From Selaginella tamariscina (lineage: Eukaryota > Streptophyta > Lycopodiopsida > Selaginellales > Selaginellaceae): a DNA stretch of 64,000 nucleotides. The DNA is taken from contig PUQB01000780.1 of NCBI GenBank assembly GCA_003024785.1, positions 35,735-99,734 of the forward strand, written 5' to 3'. The number at the start of each line of letters is the position of its first letter. Position 1 is the stretch's first letter. Under the pieces are notes generated by a model. That model ran no database searches and was not told where the DNA came from. It saw only the letters and a list, made by a program, of their open reading frames with translations. A program made the translations under genes and the position numbers. Of the stretch, positions 48,031 to 61,948 are shown in pieces.

Positions 48031-49260
48031 ACTTTTACAGGTGAGTAAACAGAAACAATTTCGAAAACTCTTTGAAAACTTAAAGGTCTTGTACCAATCT
48101 TCAAACTAAATTGGGAATAGAATGATAAAATGATTAGTCAAATATAATTGATGAAAATTAAAAAATTAATTAATTATTAATAAATGTTAAATAATTAAAA
48201 TTGCTACCCATTTTAGAGGGTTTTAATACATTAAGGCGTGTACAATGCTACTATGGTTATGGGTATGATATTGTGTAAAATTTACATTTATTCCGACCGG
48301 GAAGTAGAATTTGTAGAAGATCTGATACTCCATGTTAAATCTTGAGTTTTAAATAGCGTCCATTAAAATAAGTTCATGTTTTAATAAGATTTAAAGAACA
48401 TATTTTTAAGGAATATATATATTCTGCAGGTTAATGACATTAACAATTTAACTTAATATGTATGTATTTAAGATTGAACAAATAAAAATAGATTAGTACA
48501 AAACAAAAATAATAAATAACACAAATTATAGATTATGGAATAATAAATTCAATAAGAATTATTTTATCACAAAATTTAATAAATTCTAAGTGGGATTGAT
48601 ACAAAATCCTTCGCAAATTTTTACTATGTTTTTTTAATTTATACTAATATTATAATATAAATTAAAACTAAAATATATTTATAAGTGTATATAGTTTATG
48701 CATGTATACAATATCAATTACTAGTGGTTATAATATAAAATTTAAAATATACAAATAAAAACTATATAGTATATAGATTATAAATAAAAAATATAATCTC
48801 TATAAGTTTATAATCCATACAATTAAAATATATATGCTAATGTCAAGTTATTTTCTGCTAACAAAAAACAAACTCAAAAAATCATTAACAATTAAATTAA
48901 TTTATAAGATAATTTAAATGTTTTGCCAGAATAACAAAGGTACTTAAATTTATTATTATAATTTTTTAATTTAACTTATAAAAACTTTTCCCTCTTGTGT
49001 CCAGTGAAAACCCTATTCATGTTTATATATATAATTACGTTAATATTTTAGCTTTTTTATTTTTATTTTCTTAAGGAAAACTATAAAATGGTTTGCTTGT
49101 GACATAAATTGAATGCTAGAATGAATTTTATGCCTTTTATTAACTGCAATAGAATTATTTTAAAATTATAAAAAATATATTATTCTCTTTAATGTGAAGT
49201 CTTAATTCAAATGGTAATTTAATTTGTTACAAGGCACATAAATCAATACTTTTATACACG
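47535..49260. repeat. Duplicated AT-rich segment (block R and start of P, copy A)
   Basis: 47700-48991 matches 60213-61491, and 49030-49692 matches 57143-57808, both in direct orientation. 47565-47699 is absent from the second copy but has an inverted relative at 30345-30535. No gene is seen. A (TA)n(TG)n tract lies at 47997-48032. Confidence 0.75.
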
Positions 49261-50461
49261 TGGACAATTATCATGTGCCAACGTGGCTCACACGCGTTCC
49301 CATGCATTTACATGGACAAGTAGGTCTAGAGCATTTCCTTCTACATGGGAGCGATTGTTTCGTCAATGAAGGGGTACTTTGTTTTACTCCTAGTAATTCT
49401 TTTCTCTCGCTAGGCGCCATTAGATTCTCCCCATCTTTTGCTGTTACTTTCACTCTCACACAACCCATTGTCTCTGCTTCAAAGCCCTCATCCCCCTCTC
49501 TCTCTTGGCTTCATTCCACTTCACATCGGCACACTCTGATTCAAAGCCGTCGTGTCCCCCTTCTCTCTCTTGGCTTCACTTCCCTTAATCCCACTCTCAC
49601 ATCGACCCACTCTGCTTCAATCCCCTCTTCTCTTTCTTGGCTTTACTTCCCTTACTCGCACTCTCACAACGGCACACACTCTGCTTCAAAGCCCTCGTCC
49701 CCACACCCTTATCTCCCTCCCCCCTCTCTCTCACACACAGTGTCACTTACTACTACTAAACATACCCATCAATCGCTTTGTCCAATTCGCATTGGGTTTT
49801 ATATGGATTTTCGATTAGATTTCTTAGGTTGCAGGACAAGGCTTTTCCGTACTTGGGTTCCGGTCATATAGCCATGCTATGTGTTTTTTGTAGAAAAACG
49901 CTAAGGAGCTCTATTGTGGTTACTAGATCTCGCCTCTAGAGTTCAGTTTTCAGAGGTAATAAGGATACTTGCAGCGTGGATGTATACATGCACACACATG
50001 TCTTACACAATTATGGTGTTTGCTTTTGCAGCAACCTCTCCGATGAAGGCAAAAACGTGCTTTCAAAAGGTGAAAGCCCAAATGCACAAGCTCAAGCGGA
50101 AGCCCCATGGTAATGTGGTTACACAACGAGATAGGAACAACCGTATTGAGAAGAAATATGTTTAGTGGACGAAGCGGGGAGAGGTCAATTCCTGCATGTG
50201 AAGGATTGGAATGGTAAAACGCTGAAATACATCAAGATGGAGGCCATGGGTTGGTTAACAGCTTGGGTACACAACAATCGGCCTTGGTACACGATCATAA
50301 CGTGCACGATTGTGACCGAGCCAATATCAAAGCTATATAGGTACCGAAACAGGGTTCATGTCATTAGGTCGAGCGTGCGTGGGTTTTGGATGAGAAGGAT
50401 GAGACATGGTTTGAGATGGCTTTCACTCGCATGCAGCTTATGCAAGAACAAGACGTAGATA
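49254..50461 (+). CDS. Uncertain small gene or promoter-plus-exons
   Basis: G-box-like CACGTGG at 49257 and AACGTGGCTCACACGCG precede a C/T-rich minisatellite (49440-49700) that is probably untranslated. The sequence TTTGCTTTTGCAG ending at 50033 looks like a 3' splice site. It opens MKAKTCFQKVKAQMHKLKRK, which stops at 50165, and another frame then reads GRGQFLHVKDWNGKTLKYIK, ending at 50458. No family is recognised. The two frames may be exons of one gene or parts of a relic. The promoter-like portion is duplicated at 57.4 kb, but these exons are not. Confidence 0.2.
49440..49700. repeat. C/T-rich minisatellite, unit about 60 bp
   Basis: Four to five imperfect units of CTCTCTTGGCTTCA(C/T)TCC ... 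CACTCTGCTTCAAAGCC. The shorter homologue is at 57585-57805. The open frame through it is Ser/Pro/His-rich and is treated as an artefact. Confidence 0.75.
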
Positions 50462-51180
50462 GCTGAAAACTTATGGTGATTATGGTGTAAATAACAATTA
50501 GTATGTGTGTTTTATGTTCTAAATAAAATGTCCTTTTAAGCTAGTTAAATATACATATTGAGGTATGTGTAAAGGGACGCATCCTCGGATAACGAAACAC
50601 GCATATATATTTTTATTTATTACTATCTCTCTATTTTCAGGTTTACTATATTCATGTTTTTAGGATAGTGGAAATTGAGATGGATTGTCATGTCCATATT
50701 GGAGCTGTTGTGTTTACCTCACATATACACCGTATAAACATAATGACACATTGCATATGTATAATATATGAATATATGTATATTATGCTTGTATCTATGA
50801 TGTATGCGTATGTACATAATGTACCCCAATCATGTATATAGGCTTAAAACTAGTGTAAGCAGACATAATTATGTATATAGTATGAAATATGTGTGTATGT
50901 GTGTGCGCGTTGTGGATGTAGATGCACAAATGGTCTTGCAAGGATGTTGATGCACCATGGAATCTTTGTGGAACGACTCAATAACAAGGAAACCATAATA
51001 AATTATTGAATCATAACATCATTTGTTCTTAATTAGCAAAATTAGAAGAAGACTACTCTATAAAGGTATATTTTATAACCCTTGAACTCTCTATTCCAAA
51101 GCTATAGAACTACTCCATGTGTAATCAAATATTGGATGGACCCATCCACTATTTGGTGTTAAACGACCTTTGACGAAAAA
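50462..51180. other. Intergenic, no gene seen
   Basis: AT-rich sequence with TATG/TGTA microsatellite-like tracts at 50740-50910. It forms the 3' flank of the GH9 gene. Confidence 0.5.
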
Positions 51181-54573
<3,393 letters not shown>

Positions 54574-54657
54574 AAAGAGGGGAGAAAAGCTCTCATGAGC
54601 GCTGCCATAGCTAGGAATCCCTTGAGAACAGAATAGGAAAATAATTAGGGCTTTGGG

Positions 54658-54692
54658 TATATAAATGTGGTGACGTGGCTGGACACGTGGCC
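54658..54692 (-). promoter_or_regulatory. GH9 promoter elements: TATA-like and G-box
   Basis: On the minus strand, ATTTATATA (54658-54666) lies 85 bp upstream of the chosen ATG. CACGTG (54684-54689) and GCCACGTCA (about 54671-54679) are G-box/ACGT-core sites bound by plant bZIP and bHLH factors. Positions fit a proximal promoter; regulation is inferred only from the motifs. Confidence 0.45.
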
Positions 54693-54699
54693 GTTCAAG

Positions 54700-57142
54700 A
54701 CGTTCTTTAATAAGAGAAGCAGAAAAACACAATGAAAACCTCAATTTTATACTATTACTCTTGGGGATATGTGCATCTACATTTAATGTATTTATTTTAC
54801 ATACGCTGCTGCATAAACACGTAGGTACACACTCACACTATCCAGAAGGTTCATTTTACATTTACATTTTTCATTTAACCATTTGTTAATATCTCAATAT
54901 CCAATATACTTGATAATTATTAATTGTTTATGTTAACATACCCCTATTTTGAAACATACAATCAACTATATATGTACAAGCATATGTAAATAAATTTTTT
55001 TCAAAGTTGTGTATACGTACCTATATAAGTGATAGTCTTATTAATTACTGATGATTAATTGTTAATATAAATATATTACTACTTCATTATATAAATTATG
55101 ATTTTTACCTTGCTATTGAAAAACCTTGAATTTTAAGACCCTTTACGATATATATATATATAGAATAAACTTTATAATAAATACAAGTTAAATATAAAAT
55201 ATTTTTCAGGAATTGACTCTTTTATAAAAATTCTCGTAAATGCAACTATAGGCCTTAAATAAGATAACTGATTTAGTCTAAAAATATCCTGTACCATTGT
55301 GTGTATAAAAATTTATTAAAACAAGCTCGTTGAAGGCTCATGGACCATGTCTTGCATTGGTATAATATACATCTTTATATGTCTACATAAAGACAAATAT
55401 ATTTACATGTTTATAATATTCATATTATTTAAATAATGGAGCATATTCTAGTCTCAAGTCGTCTTTTATTTATTGTTAAGATATGCTCATCATCCCATAT
55501 CCTAGATTTACTAAACAAAGTTTAAAGTTAATGCTAAATTATTTAATTAATTTGAACCATAAATTTAGAGCATATTCTTAGGATATATTGCTTATGACAA
55601 GAAAAAAAAAGTCAAACACTAATGTTTGAAACTATTAGCTTTTACACACTCTACGTGACAACATAAAAAGTGTCGTCTTCCGCATGAGCATCTCTTGCAT
55701 TTCCTAAGCTTTATCCTGTAATTGTGAGTTTTTGGTATTTCTACCGCTCATATACATGTTTAAACTGAATATTTAATGGATGGGTATTAAGCGTGTTGAT
55801 TTTAATTTTGAAAAAAAAAAGAAAAAAAAAAGCTATATACAACATGCGTTACCTAATGTGTATAAGGTAAAAGGTTTTTAAACTGATTATTTTGGTACAT
55901 ATAAAAAACTAAAGTTCACAATGATTTAATCTAAAAGGTTTTCGAATCATTTCTTTTGGTATAGATTAAAAACTAGAGTTTAAAATAGTTTAATCTAAAT
56001 TGTATATTGGGATGCAATATAACTTACACGTGAAAACAATACTTTAGGTATGCATTCATTTATTTAGAATATATGGTTAACCTCGCATGGACATGAAAGT
56101 TCACATACGTCTAGTTGTTGAATATTGTGTATTGTAGAAGTCCAATTTTCTTTCTTCTTTCTTCTCCTTTTTTTGGTTTTAAACACGGTAAGAAGGTATT
56201 ATTCTATTGATTTATGATCATGTATTATTCAGCCAGCTAAATTTAATTATGTGAAAATTAAAATACTAACTATAAATTTAGTTCTATTAAGTTGCAGCAT
56301 GGTTCACTATCATATGAGTGGTTGAAATCCCGTTAACTTATGAAAGATCCAAGGGCAAAAGGATGCATATGGTATGTATACCACAGTAACACATATGATT
56401 TTGATAAGGTTAAATGCCCGTGTGTATGTATGTTCACATACAAGGATGCATCACACGTCTTGTTAAGTACGATCTTAATAAGTTTAATTCCTAAATGCAT
56501 AAGTTTATAAATCACGGGGCAACCACTTAAAAACAAGTCTTAAGAGTCTTTAATTAATGATAATATATTTTAAACGTGATATATACGATTATTTAGGTTT
56601 CTAATTTTTTATTAAAATATATGTAGTATAAAGTTACATATGTATATTTACATTCCTCGTAAATTAATTAGCTTATAAGGTTAGCATTTCATTTGCTATA
56701 AACTTTTATTATTTATAATTCAAATTTGGAGTAATTTATAGTCCATAAATTATATGTAAAATAGAATATAATTCTTTTTGTTATAGTGCTTTATTTTAAT
56801 AAGTATTATCAAATAGTAATGTTTTTATATAGAAATGCACGTGTACATAAATACAAATATTATAAATTTTGAATATACTTTCTAGATTCTATTTATAGTT
56901 CACACGTCAATCCGGACCGTTCATATTCTAGATTATTCTAAGAATATTTTTAACTAATAAGGATAAATCTTTAGTAATAAAATGTAAGATATTTATGTAC
57001 ACAAACACACACGTGTGTGTATAGACCACCATCATTATTTAATTATTTAGACGGTAAAACTAAAGCACTATAATATATAAAGTACATATAATGCATTTAT
57101 AATAAACAGTATTATAAATTCAAATGACGTTAAATATTAATA
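54700..57142. other. AT-rich intergenic region, no gene seen
   Basis: There are only short open stretches. GAAAAAAAAAAGAAAAAAAAAA occurs near 55810, and a block with AAAGGTTTT...AAAACTA(A/G)AGTT is directly repeated at 55865-55915 and 55935-55985. Confidence 0.5.
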
Positions 57143-57808
57143 TATATATATATAATATATAATTACGTTAATATTTTAGCTTTGTTATTTTTATTGTGTT
57201 AAGGAAAACTATAAAATGGTTTGCTTGTGACATAAATATGAATGCTAGAATGAATTTTATGCCTTTTATTAACTGCAATAGAATTATTTTAAAATTATAG
57301 AAATATATTATTCTCTTTAATGTGAAGTCTTAATTCAAATGGTAATTTAATTGTTACAAGGCACATAAATCAATACTTTTTACACGTGGACAACTATCAT
57401 GTGCCAACGTGGCTCACACGCGTTCCCATGCATTTACATGGGACAAGTAGGTCTAGAGCATTTCCTCCTACATGGGAGCGATTGTTTCGTCAATGAAGGG
57501 GTACTTTGTTTTACTCCTAGTAATTCTTTCTCTCGCTAGGCGCCATTAGATTCTCCCCCATCTTTTGCTGTTACTTTCACTCTCACACAACCCATTGTCT
57601 CTGCTTCAAAGCCCTCATCCCCCTTCTCTCTTTGGCTTCATTCCACTCTCACATCGGCACACTCTGATTCAAAGCCGTCGTGTCCCCTTTCTCTCTTGGC
57701 TTCACTTCCCTTACTCCCACTCTCACATCGACCCACTCTGCTTCAATCCCCTCTTCTCTTTCTTGGCTTTACTTCCCTTACTCACACTCTCACAGCGGCA
57801 CACACTCT
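57143..57808. repeat. Block P, copy B (duplicated promoter-like segment)
   Basis: It is nearly identical to 49030-49692, including TTACACGTGGACAACTATCA and the C/T-rich minisatellite, but breaks off after GCACACACTCTG, where it joins block Q. The downstream exons of copy A are missing. Confidence 0.8.
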
Positions 57809-60186
57809 GAATAGGGTTTCGGGAATAGTACTCTAGTATCGGAAAAGAGCTTGATTCTGATAAAGTCTCATACCTAGTCTGACGTATCTATATACTAACA
57901 AGGGATAGGCATAGTAGCAGACCCTTACGTAAAGGGGTAATGAGAAACACCGAGGGATACAGAACAGTGAGGCTATAATACTGTGACATGTGGAAATGTG
58001 GAACAATTGGAGAAACGTGAAGGCATTTGGTTAAGCACTTGAGATGGACGTCAAAGTGCTTGTTGTGTGCTAAGACGATAGGGTCGTTAATAGCGTTTGA
58101 TATTAAGGAATAAAGCAAGTCTTTATTTGTTATTAACCAAGGGGCTGGCAACAACACTAACTAGAGGCCTCCAATATAAATTCTAATTAAGTAAAGAAAT
58201 TAACCAGTGTTGTGTGCGTCGAGTGACAGACTTTGCAGATGTGCAAAAGGTCTCCAAGTGACTTCATGTTGTAGTGGTGCCTCCGACATCTGGGTTTACG
58301 ACTCAGTGAACGACGGTTCTGAAGTACTTGGTTTCGCATAATGCAAGGGGGGTAATAAAACTTATGTGAACTTTTGGCTGACTCCACATAAAGTGATATG
58401 TTAGTTTTGGTTAATTTTTTTAACATTATCTAGTCTTGGAGTTGGACATCAACGAGGACATTGACATTTTCAAAAGTGGGGAGTATGTCATAGTTTTTAA
58501 TATGATTCGAACCTTTACTTTGGACGTTGATTGCTGTTACCTACTGTACTATGTTGACAGACCTTAGATGTAGTGAGAAACAACCCCGCTTAGTGCACTT
58601 AGGTGTTTAGGGGTAGTTCGGCCGACTATCTTTAGATGTCGCGAGAAACTCTAAGCGAAGGTAGCACTTACCTTCTAGAAAACCCACCCCCAATTTTGAC
58701 GTCCTAGTTAAGATGAGTTTGGCATGTTAAATAGGGTTAGGAACACCCCTAGGGTTTCCCTAACCCACGCCCTAAAACCCCACCCCCCTTGGGTAGGGTT
58801 TAGGGGTAGGGGTTAGTGCAAAACTCATCTCATTAACTAAGGGGCTGGCATTTAGTGCCAGCCCACTTACACATATAGGAAAAGAAAGGGGGGGGGCTCC
58901 GTCACATAAATAAGGTAGAGTATATGTAGGAGAGCTCCTGGGTTCATGAATGAGTTCGTTGCTCTTCTGCCGGTGCGAGCTTTAGCTTGTGTCGTTAAGG
59001 TACAACCCTTTGTTGTGCTGCCCTAACTTTCAGATGATAGGGGTACGTCCCACCTTCGGGGTAACTTACCCTTAACGTTTACGAATCTATGCCTGGGAGG
59101 TCTTGTCGGGATGCACGTTCCAAGAGGCAGAGGTTGTGGCTTGTCTTTAGCCTCCTCCTCCACGTCAAGCTAGGTGTAGCACTCATGGCTAAGCAAGGCA
59201 CATCCGTGTCCTTGACCGGTTGTGAGTGTGGGACCTTGTTTGACAGGTTCACATTACCAGTTCCTGAGGGTTCACTAAGGGTTCTAGAGTTGGCAGTTAA
59301 GGGCCACGTTGGTGGCACTTGGTGCAACTCTCGAATCTAAGGGCTATGACATGATAACTCACATCGTGGAAGGCATTGTCACATGGAGATGTGACACTGG
59401 ATTAAAAGTCACACAATACAACGCCCGAGGCATGCCCTTTGGGGTTGTGTCATGGGCTTGTCACCAAGGGGTTGGATACTCTGACAAACAAGCATGCTTG
59501 TGCTCGCGCTAGGGTGCTAAGCTTTGGGCATTTTCTCAAGGGAGGTTAGGTCTCGTAACTAGGTGTGTTTAGGCACACTTGGCTAGGGGAGTGTTCTCCT
59601 TGGAATCCAGGGGTTGAGCAACCTAAGCTTGTTAGCAGGAGCCTTTTCGTGAAGCACTTGCAAGGTCATGTACTTAGGGTTATCCAAACCTAACCTTAGG
59701 GAGTTTACTTAGCAGAACACTCGTGTCCACCTACGGCGCACACTCGTGTTCTCACTAAGTACTAGCCCTAGGTCTAGGGTATGACTTGGCCACTCAAACC
59801 CTTAGGGGTTAGTCGTGGTTCAGGGTACCCCTTGTCGCCCTAAAGGGGTTGTACTCCCGGGTGAGGGTGATTCCTCAAGGGGTAAGTGACGATGCCTTAA
59901 CTCTATCACGGGGTTATGTGTGAGACACATCTCCTTTGTGTGGTTAGGGCATGAGCATGTCTAGGTCTATTGGGACAGGATCCTAAAGTCTATTCGGGTT
60001 ATCCTTTGGGTTCAGGGGATGATCATTATAAGGGATTTAGGGTAGGACTTTAAGTCTTTTGCCTAATTGGGCTCCTGAGTCAGACTCTTAGGGTTATTTT
60101 GGAAGACTTAGCGTTGCTCACATAGGGTGATGACGTCGAATGGCCACTTGGTAGCCATGTTGGCCTTTTGGGTTAAAACTTTGACA
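57809..60186 (+). mobile_element. 5'-truncated LTR element fragment (block Q, copy B)
   Basis: It matches 45136-47534 throughout, with scattered substitutions and small indels. The LTR part is 58486-60186 (1.70 kb, TGTCATAG...ACTTTGACA). The polypurine tract AAAGTGGGGAGTA precedes the LTR. Confidence 0.75.
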
Positions 60187-61491
60187 CCTAGTAATTGAAA
60201 TCCTAAGTCACACTGGTGAATCTTTTAGGAAATGAAGAATCACATAAGTAAAGGAGGGTCCTTGTGCAAATAAGTTGGTGACCCCTTTGTCTTTCTTTCG
60301 AGAGTATCATCAATGGGTCACTTGGCACCGGTTCATTTGATCTTTACTTTTTAAGCTGAATTTGATAATACAACATATTCTGTTTTCTTTTTAGTGTTGA
60401 TTGATACAAGCTTAATTTTGTCTTCTATTCCTAAAAAAGGATGTCCGTGGTGAAGCTCTCCAAAATTTAGGTAGGTCGTTATAGATATATATAACATTAT
60501 GTATAAAAAATATATATGTGTGTGTGTACTTTTACAGGTGAGTAAACAGAAACAGTTTCGAAAACTCTTTGAAAACTTGAAAGGTCTTGTAATCTTCAAA
60601 CTAAATTGGGAATATAATGATAAAATGATTAGTCAAATATAATTGATGAAAATTAAAAATTAATTAATTATTAATAAATGTTAAATAATTAAAATTGCTA
60701 CCCATTTTAGAGGGTTTTAATACATTAAGGCATGTACAATGCTACTATGGTTAAACAACCTAAACATGTTAGCAGGAGCCCTTTCATGAAGGGCTCGCAA
60801 GGTCATGTGCTTAGGGTTCTCCATGTTAAATCTTGAGTTTTAAATAACGTCCATTAAAATAAGTTCATGTTTTAATAAGATTTAAAGAACATATTTTTAA
60901 GGAATATATATATTCTGCAGGTTAATGACATTAACAATTTAACTTAATATTTATGTATTTAAGATTGAACAAATAAAAATAGATTAGTACAAAACAAATA
61001 ATAAATAACACAAATTAGAGATTATGGAATAATAAATTCAATAAGAATTTTTTTATCACAAAATTTAATAAATTCTAAGTGGGATTGATACAAAATCCTT
61101 TGCAAATTTTTACTGTGTTTTTTTTAATTTATACTAATATTATAATATAAATTAAAACTAAAATATATTTATAAGTGTATATATGTTTATGCATGTATAC
61201 AATATCAATTACTAGTGGTTATAATATAAAAATTTAAAATATACAAATAAAAACTATATAGTATATAGATTATAAAAAAAATATAATCTCTATAAGTTTA
61301 TAATCCATACAAACAATTAAAATATATGCTAATGTCAAGTTATTTTCTGCTAACAAGAACACAAACTCAAAGAATCATTAACAATTAAATTAATTTATAA
61401 GATAATTTAAATGTTTGCCAGAATAACAAAGGTACGTAATTTATTATTATAATTTTTTATTTAACTTATAAAAACTTTTCCCTCTTGTGTA
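60187..61491. repeat. Block R, copy B, with an LTR-derived patch
   Basis: It matches 47700-48991. At about 60751-60820 the expected sequence (48260-48329 in copy A) is replaced by about 70 bp with AACATGTTAGCAGGAGCCC and GCAAGGTCATGTGCTTAGGG, which belongs to the LTR (compare 59622-59690). Similarity stops at CCCTCTTGTGT, 61491. Confidence 0.75.
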
Positions 61492-61514
61492 GAGCTTCAG
61501 AACCATCAACTTCA

Positions 61515-61536
61515 CACACACACACACACACACAAG
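61515..61536. repeat. (CA)n microsatellite
   Basis: About 11 CA units, just downstream of the sirtuin 3' end. Confidence 0.9.
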
Positions 61537-61745
61537 ATTTTGGTAAAATTATCTAAGAGTTAAAAAAATTAATAATAAAAGAGTTTAATAATTTAATGAC
61601 CAATGCAAACGACATATATAATTTACACCCCCAGTCTGCAAGAAAACGGTCTGAAGTAAACTAGAATATGATTTTCACGACCATAATAACATACTTCCTC
61701 TCTGGATTTAGAAAATTCTTAAATTTAGGTAATTGTTGTAATTTA

Positions 61746-61912
61746 TTAATATTCTAAAAAGTAGAATATGTCATTAATTAATTCTGTATTATTTACAAGG
61801 GATTGAAGCTTAACGATCCCACTGCCAGCTCTTGATAAAAGCTGGGATATATACATACATTAATATGGGTATGTGTAGCATGCAATACTGTACACACACA
61901 CACACACACACA

Positions 61913-61948
<36 letters not shown>

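Noticed and set aside
48120..48230. AT-rich block ending CTACCCATTTTAG as another end of the 13.7-kb element
   Set aside because: It shares only CCATTTTAG and lacks GTTACAAC and the subterminal sequence.
49260..49871. 203-codon Ser/Pro/His-rich open frame
   Set aside because: It runs through a C/T-rich minisatellite. The homologous copy at 57.5 kb does not keep the frame.
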